A DNA stretch of 64,000 nucleotides from Veillonella atypica KON (GCF_002959915.1 NZ_PPDE01000008.1:310001-374000), one strand, 5' to 3'. Shown: positions 1-9,688, counted from the first letter of the stretch. Notes: generated from the letters alone by a model not told the origin. Made by a program: numbers and translations.

Positions 1-1
1 C

Positions 2-568
2 ATATATAGTGGCTCTATTAATTATGATGAAGTGAGAACAGAGATTACAAAGCAAGTTTCTAAAATTATGGAATCTGGTGTAAATGTAACTCATATTGAT
101 GGACACCAACATATGCATGTATTACCTAGTATTCTACCTATAGTTTTAGAGCAAGCTATGCGATATAAAATTAAAGCTATACGGGTGCCAAATGAAAAAA
201 TAACATTTTTAAATGGCGTGCATAATCCTGTTCGTATTATGGGGAAATGTGGTTTGAGTACCGTGGCTGCTCAAGCATTGCCTAGCATTCGCGACAAGGG
301 GATTTACTTTACACAATACTTCTGGGGTATGATTAATGGTGGTGCTTTAGGAGAAACAGAATTATTATCGATTTTAAAACAAGTTAGCTCTCTATCTGGG
401 GCCCATGAAATTATGACGCATCCAGGCATTAGTGATGAAATTTTAAGAAATCAATATAATTGGGGTTATCATTGGCAAGATGAATTATCTGCTATGACAT
501 CCGAAAATGTACGTAGATATATTTCACAACATAATATAGAACTCATTAATTATGGGGATTTGTTATGA
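2..568 (+). CDS. ChbG/HpnK (YdjC-like) carbohydrate deacetylase, 5' end outside window
   Basis: This is the C-terminal 188 residues of a YdjC/ChbG-family deacetylase. The family removes acetyl groups from amino sugars using a bound metal. The reading frame is open from base 2, so the true start lies upstream; the GTG at 32 is internal. The family signature HIDGHQHMH is present, followed by the later conserved EIMTHPG. The stop overlaps the start of the next gene (ATGA), so the two are probably co-translated. The substrate cannot be told. The flippase-like neighbour suggests a role in envelope glycan or lipid-linked sugar synthesis, which is inference. Confidence 0.85.
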   Translation: MYSGSINYDEVRTEITKQVSKIMESGVNVTHIDGHQHMHVLPSILPIVLEQAMRYKIKAIRVPNEKITFLNGVHNPVRIMGKCGLSTVAAQALPSIRDKGIYFTQYFWGMINGGALGETELLSILKQVSSLSGAHEIMTHPGISDEILRNQYNWGYHWQDELSAMTSENVRRYISQHNIELINYGDLL

Positions 569-1551
569 GTAAGATGATGAGACGCGGCATATTTATGTTT
601 GTCCTACTTTTTGCCGTATCTTTAGGAATCATTTATTATACTATCGATTTAGAAGCCCTAAAAACAATAACAACTTTTAATGGTGAATCTTTGTTGCTTG
701 CCATTATTGCACTTGCTTTAGGGATGTATTTTGATGGATTAAGATTGCAGCGTCTTGTAAAAATTGGCGGTTATCATTTATCAATAAAAGCTGTACTTCG
801 GGTTATATTTAGCAACTATTTTATGGCTATGCTCACACCAGGTGCCAGTGGTGGAGCTGTGGCTCAAGTACTCGTATTAAGAAGCTATGATGTCCCGATA
901 AGTAAGGGAACTCCAATCGTATTGATACGTACGGTTTTTTCAATCATGTTTTTAGTCATCATGTTACCGATTGTGTTTTTATATGACTCCATAGAAATAC
1001 CATATATTTCAAGAGATATGTTATTACTATTTTCCTTCTTGGCCGTCATGGCCACCTTATTAGGAACATATCTTTTACAAACGGTATATATGAGGAAATT
1101 CGTATATAATCTAGCACAACGTTTTAAGGCACATAAGACCAAAGATTGGTTGGCGAAATTAGAAACACTAAATCAAGGGCTTGCATTATTGTATAAAAAA
1201 CCTACTCAATCCTTTATTGTATTTATCGAATCAGGATTAAGTTTATTATGCTTATACTGTATAGCACCGGCATTGATGTTTGCTTTTACTAATGATGTAC
1301 CAATTATTACGATATTAGATAGAATGATATTGTTGAATTTAATACTTTATTTTGCACCCACTCCAGGGGGAACAGGTATTGCTGAAGGATTATTCATTTT
1401 ACTTTTTGCACCATTCGTACCGAGTGGCACTGTAGGTATTATAGCTGTGGCGTGGCGTGTGATGGCAGAATATGTACCATTTTTTATAGGTATGTATGCA
1501 GTATTAACTTTATATGGACGTCAGTTTGTTGCTCAGGAAACATCTAATTAA
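565..1551 (+). CDS. Flippase-like integral membrane protein (YbhN/UPF0104, LPG-synthase TM family)
   Basis: This 328-residue protein has about eight hydrophobic segments. It contains the family's conserved glycine/proline stretches MLTPGASGGAVAQ (about residues 91-103) and APTPGGTGIAEG (about 265-276). It belongs to the lysylphosphatidylglycerol synthase transmembrane / UPF0104 group, but the C-terminal aminoacyl-transfer domain of MprF is absent, so it is not an MprF. Its start overlaps the stop of the upstream deacetylase by 4 nt, which suggests joint action on a lipid-linked sugar. The transported substrate is unknown. Confidence 0.8.
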   Translation: MSKMMRRGIFMFVLLFAVSLGIIYYTIDLEALKTITTFNGESLLLAIIALALGMYFDGLRLQRLVKIGGYHLSIKAVLRVIFSNYFMAMLTPGASGGAVAQVLVLRSYDVPISKGTPIVLIRTVFSIMFLVIMLPIVFLYDSIEIPYISRDMLLLFSFLAVMATLLGTYLLQTVYMRKFVYNLAQRFKAHKTKDWLAKLETLNQGLALLYKKPTQSFIVFIESGLSLLCLYCIAPALMFAFTNDVPIITILDRMILLNLILYFAPTPGGTGIAEGLFILLFAPFVPSGTVGIIAVAWRVMAEYVPFFIGMYAVLTLYGRQFVAQETSN

Positions 1552-1567
1552 TGTAAGGAGAATTAGT

Positions 1568-2017
1568 ATGACAAAACCGAAAAAGGACAAATTTTATTTA
1601 GTTCAAGAAGATATTTTACCAGAAGCGATTAAGAAAACGATTAAAGTAAAAGAGATTTTGAAACTAGGTGAAGTAAAAACCATAAATGAAGCTGTTGAGA
1701 AAATGGATTTAAGTCGATCTGCTTATTATAAATATAAAGATTATGTATTTCCATTTTTTGAGATTGCTCAAGGAAAAATTGTTAGCATTACCGTTTCAAT
1801 GTCCAATGAATCAGGTATGTTATCAAGTGTTTTAAAAGCAATAGCCGATAAAAACGGAAGTATCTTGACCATAAATCAAGATATTCCATTACAGGGTATT
1901 GCTAATAGTAGTATTTCTTTCGAAACCAAAAACTTGCAAGGTTCCTTAGAGGAATTATTACATGATATTCGCAATATGAAAGGAATTATTAAAGTAGAAA
2001 TTTTAGGTCAAGCATAA
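1568..2017 (+). CDS. ACT domain protein, UPF0735/PheB-like
   Basis: The protein has 149 residues. An N-terminal helix-turn-helix-like region (DLSRSAYYKYKDYVFPF) is followed by a C-terminal ACT domain, which binds amino acids. This is the layout of UPF0735/PheB proteins, which often precede homoserine dehydrogenase genes. The ATG at 1568 is preferred because TAAGGAG lies just upstream; an earlier in-frame start overlaps the preceding gene and lacks such a site. hom begins 42 nt downstream, so a threonine- or aspartate-family regulatory role is likely but not shown. Confidence 0.85.
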   Translation: MTKPKKDKFYLVQEDILPEAIKKTIKVKEILKLGEVKTINEAVEKMDLSRSAYYKYKDYVFPFFEIAQGKIVSITVSMSNESGMLSSVLKAIADKNGSILTINQDIPLQGIANSSISFETKNLQGSLEELLHDIRNMKGIIKVEILGQA

Positions 2018-2059
2018 TATAAATATTATATTGACCAGTCAGAAGAGAGTAGGACCATT

Positions 2060-3349
2060 ATGAAGACCGTTAAAATAGCCTTATTAGGATTTGGTACTGT
2101 TTCCCAAGGAACTTTTAATTTATTACAAGATAATGTCGATTTGATTACTAACAGAAGCGGTGTAACTATCGAGATTTCAAAAATATTTGTTCGCAGCCCA
2201 GATAAATACACAAATATTACACTACCAAGCACTGCACAATACGTGACTAACATTGATGATGTTCTTAATGATGAATCGATTGCTATTGTCGTTGAATTAA
2301 TGGGGGGCACAACATTTGCGAAAGATTGTGTTGAAGCAGCTTTAAAACATGGAAAAAGTGTTGTTACAGCCAATAAGGATTTATTAGCAGAAGCAGGCCC
2401 ATATTTATTTGACTTAGCGTATAAAAACCACGTAGATTTACGTTTTGAAGCCTCTGTATTAGGTGGCATTCCAATTATTAGAACATTATACGATTCCCTT
2501 GGCGGTAATCGCATTACTGAACTTGTTGGTATCATGAATGGTACTACAAACTTTATTTTATCTAAAATGACAGATGAAGGATTAAGCTACGGGGATGTAT
2601 TAAAAGAGGCTCAAGATTTAGGCTATGCAGAAGCTGATCCAACTGCCGATGTAGAAGGTTTAGATGCAGCTCGTAAACTTGCTATTTTAGCATCCATTAG
2701 CTTTAACCGTCGTATATTCTTCGAGGATGTAACTGTAGAAGGTATTACTAAAATTGATACAGAAGATATTTCCTTTGGTAAGGAATTCGGATACAATATT
2801 AAACTTATTGGCATTGCAAAAGAATCGTCAAAGGGTTTATCTCTCAATGTATACCCTGCTTTCGTACCATTAACACATCCACTTGCATCTGTACGCGGCT
2901 CGTACAATGCAATTTATATCAAGGGTAATGGCATTGATGATGCCATGTTCTATGGACGTGGCGCCGGTAGTTTACCAACAGGCAGCTCCGTTGTTAGCGA
3001 TATTATGGAAGTAGCTAAAAACGTAGCTTTTGAATCTACAGGACGTTTTAAACCATTCTACTTTGACCAAAAGAATATTTATTCCCCAGGTAAAATACAA
3101 TCCAGTTACTATATGCGGTTAGCTGTTGATAATAAAACTGGTGTTCTTGCAAAGATTGCTACAAAATTAGCAGAGCAAAAAATCTCTGTTCTTTCAATCG
3201 TTCAACGAAATAAAGATCCTGAAACAGCAGTACTTGCTATTGTGACTTCTAAATGTCCACATTCCTATATTTTAAATTTAATTGATTCTTTTAACAGCTT
3301 GCGATCTGTGAAAGATGTATGTAGTGTAATCAGAATTATGGAAGCGTAA
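2060..3349 (+). CDS. hom: Homoserine dehydrogenase
   Basis: This enzyme reduces aspartate semialdehyde to homoserine with NAD(P)H, the branch point toward threonine and methionine. The 429 residues contain an N-terminal Rossmann motif (GFGTVSQG, about residue 11), the catalytic-region motif TANKDLLA, the substrate-binding segment GIMNGTTNFIL, and a C-terminal ACT domain from about residue 350. The length fits the monofunctional ACT-containing form. thrB starts 4 nt after the stop. The aspartate semialdehyde supply (asd) is encoded 23 kb away in the same window. Confidence 0.97.
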   Translation: MKTVKIALLGFGTVSQGTFNLLQDNVDLITNRSGVTIEISKIFVRSPDKYTNITLPSTAQYVTNIDDVLNDESIAIVVELMGGTTFAKDCVEAALKHGKSVVTANKDLLAEAGPYLFDLAYKNHVDLRFEASVLGGIPIIRTLYDSLGGNRITELVGIMNGTTNFILSKMTDEGLSYGDVLKEAQDLGYAEADPTADVEGLDAARKLAILASISFNRRIFFEDVTVEGITKIDTEDISFGKEFGYNIKLIGIAKESSKGLSLNVYPAFVPLTHPLASVRGSYNAIYIKGNGIDDAMFYGRGAGSLPTGSSVVSDIMEVAKNVAFESTGRFKPFYFDQKNIYSPGKIQSSYYMRLAVDNKTGVLAKIATKLAEQKISVLSIVQRNKDPETAVLAIVTSKCPHSYILNLIDSFNSLRSVKDVCSVIRIMEA

Positions 3350-3353
3350 TATT

Positions 3354-4280
3354 ATGACAACAATTCGTGTACAAGTGCCTGCTACAAGTGCCAATTGCGG
3401 ACCAGGTTTTGATTGCCTTGGACTAGCATTAAATCTATATAATATTTTTGAATTTACACCTGATGCAAATGCTACATCTTTTAGCTATACATTTCATGGG
3501 TATGGCGCTGATTTATTAGAAAAAGAAGATCCTAAAAAAAATCTCATCGGAATAGCTATTGAACAAGTATTTGCTAAAGCACAAGAACCAATACAATATG
3601 GTCATATTACTTCGGAAACATTAATTCCGCCATCACGTGGCCTTGGTAGTAGTAGTACTGCTATTGTAGGTGGGCTTTTACTAGCAAATAATCTCGTAAA
3701 TAAACCACTTTCAAAAGAAGAGTTACTCATCATTGCCAATCGTATGGAAGGCCATCCAGATAATGTGGCACCAGCCATTTTTGGTAATCTTTGTTGTGCT
3801 ACAGGCCTAAAAGATAAAGTGTTGAATACAGTTATCCCTGTACCAGAGTCACTACATTTTGCCGTTGTTGTGCCAGAGGTATTGGTTTCCACAGAATATG
3901 CACGATCCGTATTGCCAAATCATGTGCCTTTTAAAGAGGCCGTTCAAAATGTGAGTCATGCATCGTTATTCGTAACTAGTTTAATTACGAACCAATTGGA
4001 TAATCTTGCAGTTGCACTGGAGGATAATCTCCATGTACCGTATCGGAAAACGTTGATTCCTCATTGTGATAAGGTATTCTCTGCAGCAAAAGCCGCAGGC
4101 GCTTATGGTGCAACTATCAGTGGATCTGGTTCTACCTTAATTGCATATACAGATAAAGCTCATGTACAAACAGTAGCTGAAGCAATGGGACAAATCTTTG
4201 AGTTCCATGGCATCGAAAACAAGGTATATGTGTTAGAGGCAGATACAATAGGGGCCACAACTATTCAAAATGTGGTATAA
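3354..4280 (+). CDS. thrB: Homoserine kinase
   Basis: ThrB phosphorylates homoserine with ATP, the penultimate step to threonine. The protein is a 308-residue GHMP kinase. The first motif is near the N terminus (VPATSANCGPGFDCLG), the ATP-binding glycine/serine loop is PPSRGLGSSSTA, and the C-terminal GHMP motif is GATISGSGST. It is 4 nt from hom and clearly in the same operon. Threonine synthase (thrC) is not in the window. Confidence 0.96.
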   Translation: MTTIRVQVPATSANCGPGFDCLGLALNLYNIFEFTPDANATSFSYTFHGYGADLLEKEDPKKNLIGIAIEQVFAKAQEPIQYGHITSETLIPPSRGLGSSSTAIVGGLLLANNLVNKPLSKEELLIIANRMEGHPDNVAPAIFGNLCCATGLKDKVLNTVIPVPESLHFAVVVPEVLVSTEYARSVLPNHVPFKEAVQNVSHASLFVTSLITNQLDNLAVALEDNLHVPYRKTLIPHCDKVFSAAKAAGAYGATISGSGSTLIAYTDKAHVQTVAEAMGQIFEFHGIENKVYVLEADTIGATTIQNVV

Positions 4281-4326
4281 TAAATCTAGTTAAGGCATAG
4301 TCCAAAAACTTATGTTGGAGGATTCT

Positions 4327-5187
4327 ATGAATAATTTTAAAACAACAATGTTACTAGCCACTTTAATAGTGATACTAGTATTATTAGGCGATGCTTTTGG
4401 CGGCGCTCGTGGAATGATGTTAATGTTCATCATATCTGCAGGCATGTCAATATCATCGTATTGGTATAGCGATAAGATTGTGTTAGCACAATACAATGCA
4501 CAACAAGTTACCGCTCAATCAAATCCTAAATTATATGGTATGGTTGAACAATTGGCTAAAAACGGTAAACTACCGATGCCAAAGGTATATATCATCCCTA
4601 CGGACGTACCAAATGCATTTGCAACTGGTCGTAATCCAGAACATGCTGCGGTAGCTGTAACAGCCGGAATTCAACGTTTATTAACAGATGATGAATTAGC
4701 TGGCGTTTTAGGTCATGAATTAACACATGTTAAAAATCGTGATACCCTAATCAGTACTATTGCTGCCATTATTGGAGGCGCTATATCTACTATTGCCCAT
4801 TTTGGTATGTTCTTTGGTGGCCGCTCTGCTGATCGCGATGATAATGTCAATCCACTTGCATTGATTGGTATGGTTATTTTGGCACCTTTAGCAGCTGCTA
4901 TTATCCAAATGAGTATTTCTCGTACCCGTGAATATTTAGCGGATGAGGGTGGGGCTATGTTAAGCAAAAATCCATTAGGACTTGCATCAGCATTGGCTAA
5001 AATTGAAGAATATTCTAAATATGGAACATTACCTAATGCCAATAATGCTACAGCGCATATGTTTATAATTAATCCTATGATGGGTATTGGTGCTAGTTTG
5101 TCGAATCTTTTTAGCACACATCCTAGTACTAAGGATCGTATTGCTAGATTGAAAAAACTATCTCTAAATCCACATTATAGATTTTAA
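4327..5187 (+). CDS. htpX: Membrane zinc metalloprotease HtpX
   Basis: HtpX is an inner-membrane M48 protease that degrades misfolded membrane proteins. The protein has 286 residues. Two N-terminal transmembrane segments precede the zinc motif HELTH, two more hydrophobic segments follow, and the downstream ligand region is SRTREYLADEGGA. ATG 4327 is chosen because TTGGAGG (4315-4321) is correctly spaced; the ATG at 4312 overlaps that site. It follows thrB by 46 nt but has no functional link to threonine synthesis. Confidence 0.95.
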   Translation: MNNFKTTMLLATLIVILVLLGDAFGGARGMMLMFIISAGMSISSYWYSDKIVLAQYNAQQVTAQSNPKLYGMVEQLAKNGKLPMPKVYIIPTDVPNAFATGRNPEHAAVAVTAGIQRLLTDDELAGVLGHELTHVKNRDTLISTIAAIIGGAISTIAHFGMFFGGRSADRDDNVNPLALIGMVILAPLAAAIIQMSISRTREYLADEGGAMLSKNPLGLASALAKIEEYSKYGTLPNANNATAHMFIINPMMGIGASLSNLFSTHPSTKDRIARLKKLSLNPHYRF

Positions 5188-5205
5188 TAAAAGGGAGGTT
5201 TAAAG

Positions 5206-5613
5206 ATGGAAGAAACTTTAGTTCTTATTAAACCAGATGGTGTAAAACGTCAAATCTGTGGTGAAATTCTTACACGTTATGAACGTAAAGGCTTAATCAT
5301 TAAAGCTATGAAATTACTTCAAACTCCAAAAGAATTAGCACAAGAACATTATGCAGAGCATAAGGACAAACCATTCTTTGGTGAATTGGTTGATTTTATC
5401 ACTTCTGGACCTGTACTAGCTTTTGTACTAGCTGGTAAAAATGCCGTTACTTCTGTACGTACTATCAATGGTGCAACTAATCCTGTAGATGCCACACCTG
5501 GTAGTATTCGCGGTGACTATGCCTTAACTATGGATTCTAATGTTGTACATGCATCTGATTCAGTTGATTCAGCAGCACGTGAAATTCATTTATGGTTCCC
5601 AGAATATAAATAA
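5206..5613 (+). CDS. ndk: Nucleoside diphosphate kinase
   Basis: Ndk transfers the terminal phosphate of NTPs to NDPs through a phosphohistidine. The 135 residues match the family length. The N-terminal [13 protein letters not shown], the nucleotide-contact segment [10 protein letters not shown] and the active-site histidine in NVVHASDS are all present. A strong AAGGGAGG site precedes the ATG. Confidence 0.98.
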   Translation: MEETLVLIKPDGVKRQICGEILTRYERKGLIIKAMKLLQTPKELAQEHYAEHKDKPFFGELVDFITSGPVLAFVLAGKNAVTSVRTINGATNPVDATPGSIRGDYALTMDSNVVHASDSVDSAAREIHLWFPEYK

Positions 5614-5635
5614 CATCTAATTAGGAGGTACGGCC

Positions 5636-6151
5636 ATGAGTAGTAGTGTTTATACAAAAACAGGTGATCAAGGTACAACAGGTCTTTATACAGGTGAACG
5701 TGTAAAGAAATCTTCTCTTCGCGTTGAAGCCTATGGTACGATTGATGAGCTTCAAGCCTTCTTGGGATTAGCTCGAGCTTATGCAAAGAACGTAAGAGTA
5801 CAAGCTGAGTTACTCGATATAGAACGTTCCTTATGGACGTTAATGGCTGATATTGCTAGCTTGAATCAAGCACCACAAATAACAGATCAACAAGTAAAAC
5901 ATTTGGAAAAGGTTATCGACCGTTTTGATGCAAAATTAGAACCTCTTGCAGAATTTATTCTACCTGGTGAGAATAAATCTTCTGCCTACTTACATGTATC
6001 TAGAACAGTTGCTCGTCGTGCAGAACGTGATTTATGGCGTGTATTAGACGCTGGTGAAAGCGTACATGAATCTAATTTGCGATACTTAAATCGACTATCT
6101 GATTTATGCTTCATATTAAGTCGTGTAGAAGAAGAAATCGGAGAAGAATAA
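5636..6151 (+). CDS. Cob(I)alamin adenosyltransferase, PduO type
   Basis: This enzyme adenosylates cobalamin or cobinamide to give adenosylcobalamin. The 171 residues show the PduO-type N-terminal motif YTKTGDQGTTGLYTGERV, the segment VEAYGTIDELQAFLG and the C-terminal RTVARRAERDLW, an all-alpha ATP:corrinoid adenosyltransferase. It precedes the cobalamin assembly cluster, separated from it by one convergent small gene and a bidirectional terminator. Adenosylation is needed before the CobQ/CobU steps encoded downstream. Confidence 0.95.
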   Translation: MSSSVYTKTGDQGTTGLYTGERVKKSSLRVEAYGTIDELQAFLGLARAYAKNVRVQAELLDIERSLWTLMADIASLNQAPQITDQQVKHLEKVIDRFDAKLEPLAEFILPGENKSSAYLHVSRTVARRAERDLWRVLDAGESVHESNLRYLNRLSDLCFILSRVEEEIGEE

Positions 6152-6153
6152 AC

Positions 6154-6186
6154 AAAAAAAGCTATGTCTTCACATAGCTTTTTTCT
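6154..6186. terminator. Bidirectional terminator between adenosyltransferase and 112-aa gene
   Basis: An A-tract, a stem (GCTATG/CATAGC extended by A/T pairs) with a short TCTTCA loop, and a T-tract follow the adenosyltransferase stop. The symmetry lets it serve the convergent gene that ends at 6190 too. Confidence 0.85.
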
Positions 6187-6189
6187 TTA

Positions 6190-6528
6190 TTAAGATTGTG
6201 TAATTTCTTGATTCAATACATCATGTGGACTTGGATAGAAAAAGAAGATATGAGGAATTTGATATCTAAATTTTTCACGCAATAAATCTGCTAATGTTGT
6301 CTCAAAATTTATAATTTTAGATGCATCAAAAGAAAAATCCTCTACTAATACAAACATTTGTGGTTCCACAATAGGTGCATTAGGAGGTAATTCAGAAGGG
6401 TCTAGCGGTACATTTACAACTACACGACATGTACCAATATATCCACCTTGACCATCTTCAATAGCTACACGATAGGTATTTTCCCAAAGGGTAGACATCA
6501 TTTTTAATTTCATATTCATAATTTCCAT
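6190..6528 (-). CDS. Uncharacterised 112-residue protein
   Basis: I do not recognise this family. The start is supported by AAAGGAGA six bases before the ATG. The protein is soluble, with no signal peptide. A beta-rich first half (TYRVAIEDGQGGYIGTCRVVV) is followed by a proline-rich turn and a helical C-terminal part (TTLADLLREKFRYQIP). It interrupts two + strand cobalamin genes on the opposite strand and is bounded by a bidirectional terminator, so it forms its own transcription unit. No function can be assigned. Confidence 0.7.
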   Translation of the reverse strand: MEIMNMKLKMMSTLWENTYRVAIEDGQGGYIGTCRVVVNVPLDPSELPPNAPIVEPQMFVLVEDFSFDASKIINFETTLADLLREKFRYQIPHIFFFYPSPHDVLNQEITQS

Positions 6529-6592
6529 AGTGTATCTCCTTTTGTTATACTAATAATGATACAGAAATTATATATACTTGTATAGGTGGTTT

Positions 6593-7171
6593 ATGAAATC
6601 TACAATTATTCTATGCTCCGGAGGAGCTCGTAGTGGAAAAAGTGAATTTGCAGAACAATTAGCCTTATCCTTAAAAGGACGAAAGGCATATGTTGCTACA
6701 GGGCAAGCTTTTGATGATGAAATGAAAGATCGTATTAAAAAGCATCAAATGCGCCGTGGTAAAGAGTGGATTACTTTTGAAATTCCACTACACTTACACA
6801 AAAATTGGGAACAAATTAAGAATGTAAGTGATGTTATCTTGATTGATTGTCTTACAATGTTTACATCAAATCACGTCTTCGCTCATGGGGATATCAATAC
6901 GCAGGAAGATTCTAATCGTATTGAATCTATTATTTTAGAAGAGCTGCGACTATTATTACAGGAAATTAATAACAGTAATGATAAAACTGTTATTTTTGTG
7001 ACCAATGAAATTGGATTAGGTATTGTACCGGAGAATAAATTGGCAAGATATTTCCGCGATATAACTGGTCGTGTAAATCGAGAGGTTGCTAGTGCTGCCA
7101 ATAAAATGTATTTAACGATTAGTGGGGTAACCATAGAATTAAAATCTCAGGAGGTTCATATAAATGGCTAA
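6593..7171 (+). CDS. cobU: Adenosylcobinamide kinase / adenosylcobinamide-phosphate guanylyltransferase
   Basis: CobU phosphorylates adenosylcobinamide and then transfers GMP to it, activating the lower axial arm for ribazole attachment. The 192 residues carry the Walker A motif GGARSGKS near the N terminus and the later conserved VTNEIGLGIVPEN. ATG 6593 is preferred over the in-frame TTG at 6578 because ATAGGTGG lies just upstream. It is the first gene of the cob cluster and overlaps cobQ by 8 nt. Confidence 0.96.
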   Translation: MKSTIILCSGGARSGKSEFAEQLALSLKGRKAYVATGQAFDDEMKDRIKKHQMRRGKEWITFEIPLHLHKNWEQIKNVSDVILIDCLTMFTSNHVFAHGDINTQEDSNRIESIILEELRLLLQEINNSNDKTVIFVTNEIGLGIVPENKLARYFRDITGRVNREVASAANKMYLTISGVTIELKSQEVHING

Positions 7172-8690
7172 AAAAATCATGTTCCAAGGAACGAGCTCTA
7201 ATGTAGGCAAAAGTATTTTATGTACTGCATTATGCCGCATTCTTTATCGAATGGGCTATAAAACTGTGCCATTTAAAGCACAAAATATGGCTTTAAACTC
7301 CTATGTAACCAAATGGGGTGATGAAATAGGCCGTGCTCAAGTAGCCCAAGCTGAAGCAGCTGGTATTGATCCTATTGTACAAATGAACCCTGTATTGCTT
7401 AAACCTACAGGAAATCAGTCATCTCAAGTCGTATTAATGGGTAAACCCGTTGGTGTGTATAGTGCTAAAGAATATCATACCCATTACTCCTTAACAGCTC
7501 TTGATAAGGTCAAAGAATCTCTTGCCTTTCTCGATGAAAATTTTGAAATGATTGTTATCGAAGGGGCTGGTAGTCCTGCTGAGGTTAATTTAAAAGCTAA
7601 TGATATCGTAAACATGCGTATTGCTAAAATGACACAAGCGCCTGTATTTCTCATTGCCGATATAGATAGAGGTGGTGCTATTGCTTCTATTGTGGGCACA
7701 TTAGAATTACTCGAACCAGAAGAACGCGATTTAATAAAGGGAATCGTAATTAATAAATTCCGTGGCGATATTAAGTTATTAGAACCAGCATTGACTTTCA
7801 TCGAAGAAAAAACAGGTAAAAAAGTAGTTGGTGTTATTCCTGCCATAGAAAACCTTGATATTGATGAAGAAGATTCTGTAGCTTTGGAAAATAAAAAGAA
7901 TGTAGGTTCTAAAGACATTCAAATTGCTGTAATCCAAACACCTAAAATCTCTAATTTTACAGACTTTGATGCATTGAACTATGAACCAGATGTATCCGTT
8001 CGTTTTGTCGGTTCTGGAGATGTTATTGGTACACCTGATTTGATTATTTTACCAGGTTCTAAAAATACATTGGCTGACTTAACATATTTAAAAAACTCCG
8101 GCTTAGCTAATGAGATTAAAAAGCTCGCGGAAAAAGGAACTCCTGTAATCGGTATTTGCGGTGGTAACCAAATGCTTGGTACTGCTATATATGATCCGCA
8201 TCACATGGAAGGGGATATTGAGGAGAGTGAAGGTCTCGGTTTAGTTAACTCTACTACAACCATGAAGGATCAAAAAACGACACATCAAGTCACATTTGAT
8301 GTTGAGAATTTACATTTCCTTAACGGTACATTTTCTGGTAGTGAACTCGTAGGCTATGAAATTCATATGGGGGATACAACACCAAATGATGATACTGTAA
8401 AACGTTGTTTTACCATTACTAAACGTAGTGAAATTCCTATAACGGTCGTAGATGGCTTTATCGATGGTCGTCATCAAGTTATGGGTACCTACATTCATGG
8501 TGTCTTTGATAATGATGAATTCCGTCGTTTTATTATAAATCAATTGCGTTTACGTAAAGGATTAGATGAAACGCCTGTTGTTTTCCATTATTTCGAACAT
8601 AAAAACAATGCATATAATCGTTTAGCAGACATTGTAGAAGAACATTTGGATATGGATTACATTATGACTCTATTAAAGGATAATGGGTGA
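7164..8690 (+). CDS. cobQ: Adenosylcobyric acid synthase (glutamine-hydrolysing)
   Basis: CobQ amidates four side chains of adenosylcobyrinic a,c-diamide with glutamine and ATP. The 508 residues comprise an N-terminal dethiobiotin-synthetase-like ATPase domain (QGTSSNVGKS) and a C-terminal class I glutaminase domain with the nucleophile in GICGGNQMLG (about residue 332) and the histidine in YIHGVFDN. An AGGAGG site inside the end of cobU supports the start. The earlier corrin-ring enzymes are not in the window. Confidence 0.97.
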   Translation: MAKKIMFQGTSSNVGKSILCTALCRILYRMGYKTVPFKAQNMALNSYVTKWGDEIGRAQVAQAEAAGIDPIVQMNPVLLKPTGNQSSQVVLMGKPVGVYSAKEYHTHYSLTALDKVKESLAFLDENFEMIVIEGAGSPAEVNLKANDIVNMRIAKMTQAPVFLIADIDRGGAIASIVGTLELLEPEERDLIKGIVINKFRGDIKLLEPALTFIEEKTGKKVVGVIPAIENLDIDEEDSVALENKKNVGSKDIQIAVIQTPKISNFTDFDALNYEPDVSVRFVGSGDVIGTPDLIILPGSKNTLADLTYLKNSGLANEIKKLAEKGTPVIGICGGNQMLGTAIYDPHHMEGDIEESEGLGLVNSTTTMKDQKTTHQVTFDVENLHFLNGTFSGSELVGYEIHMGDTTPNDDTVKRCFTITKRSEIPITVVDGFIDGRHQVMGTYIHGVFDNDEFRRFIINQLRLRKGLDETPVVFHYFEHKNNAYNRLADIVEEHLDMDYIMTLLKDNG

Positions 8691-9688
8691 TATTAATGGA
8701 TTTAAACATTCTCTTAGAGTGGTTTAAACACTACAACTATGTGTGTATTCCAATTTTGGCATTTATTATTGATACGATTATTGGGGATCCCAATAGTAAG
8801 TTTCATCCTGTTGCCCTAATTGGTCGTGTCATATCATTTTATGAGGCTGTATTTTATAAAGATACAGATAATGATACAAAAAAACTTTGGTATGGTGGTA
8901 TTGCAGTTGGATTTATATTGTTAACCATTTATATCATAGCCTCATTGATTCTATGGATTGGTAGTCTCATTAATGAATGGGTAGAATATTTTATTCAAGT
9001 TCTCATCGTGTACATTACAATCTCACCTCGTTCATTAGGTGCGGCTGGATTTGAAGTTAATAGATTGCTTAAACAAGGTCGTATCGATGATGCAAGACAT
9101 CGCGTTTCATGGATTGTAGGGCGCGATACAGAAGACCTTGATGAAAGTGAAATCACTCGGGCCACAGTAGAAACGATAGCAGAAAATACTATTGATGGCA
9201 TAATTTCACCACTATTTTTCTTTATACTAGGTGGTCCTATAGGAGCTATATTATATCGCACAGCTAATACTATGGATTCCATGTTGGGATATAAGAACCA
9301 AAAATATATGTTCTTTGGCCGTGTAGCTGCGCGTTTAGATGATATATTAAATTGGATTCCAGCACGACTAACATTCCTATTATTAGTTATTTCTGCCTTT
9401 ATATTACGATTTGATGGCAAATCCGCATTTCGTATTGGTCTTCGCGATGCCTATAAACATCCTAGCCCTAATGGTGGCTATGCAGAAGCGCCTGTAGCAG
9501 GGGCATTGCACATTCGCCTAGGCGGCTATAACCAGTACTTTAAAAAGATGACATTTCGTGAATATATGGGTGATGCATTAGAAACACTAAATCGACTACA
9601 TATTACTCGATGTATATATATGATGTATTTGTCAACAATACTTATGATAATCATCACCACCATAGTCGCTTATCAATTTATGGAGTAA
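8687..9688 (+). CDS. cbiB: Adenosylcobinamide-phosphate synthase (CbiB/CobD)
   Basis: CbiB is a membrane enzyme that joins aminopropanol (or its phosphate) to adenosylcobyric acid. The 333-residue protein has several transmembrane segments and the family motifs IDTIIGDPNSKFHPVALIG, VGRDTEDLDESEI and HPSPNGGYAEAPVAGAL. The GTG at 8687 overlaps the cobQ stop by 4 nt and has AAAGGA at good spacing; the ATG at 8696 is possible but too far from that site. The aminopropanol phosphate it uses comes from the PduX- and CobD-like enzymes encoded below. Confidence 0.95.
   Translation: MILMDLNILLEWFKHYNYVCIPILAFIIDTIIGDPNSKFHPVALIGRVISFYEAVFYKDTDNDTKKLWYGGIAVGFILLTIYIIASLILWIGSLINEWVEYFIQVLIVYITISPRSLGAAGFEVNRLLKQGRIDDARHRVSWIVGRDTEDLDESEITRATVETIAENTIDGIISPLFFFILGGPIGAILYRTANTMDSMLGYKNQKYMFFGRVAARLDDILNWIPARLTFLLLVISAFILRFDGKSAFRIGLRDAYKHPSPNGGYAEAPVAGALHIRLGGYNQYFKKMTFREYMGDALETLNRLHITRCIYMMYLSTILMIIITTIVAYQFME

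Noticed and set aside
2026-2535. 169-codon minus-strand ORF opposite hom
   Set aside because: It is an antisense shadow of homoserine dehydrogenase; the conserved product is on the plus strand.
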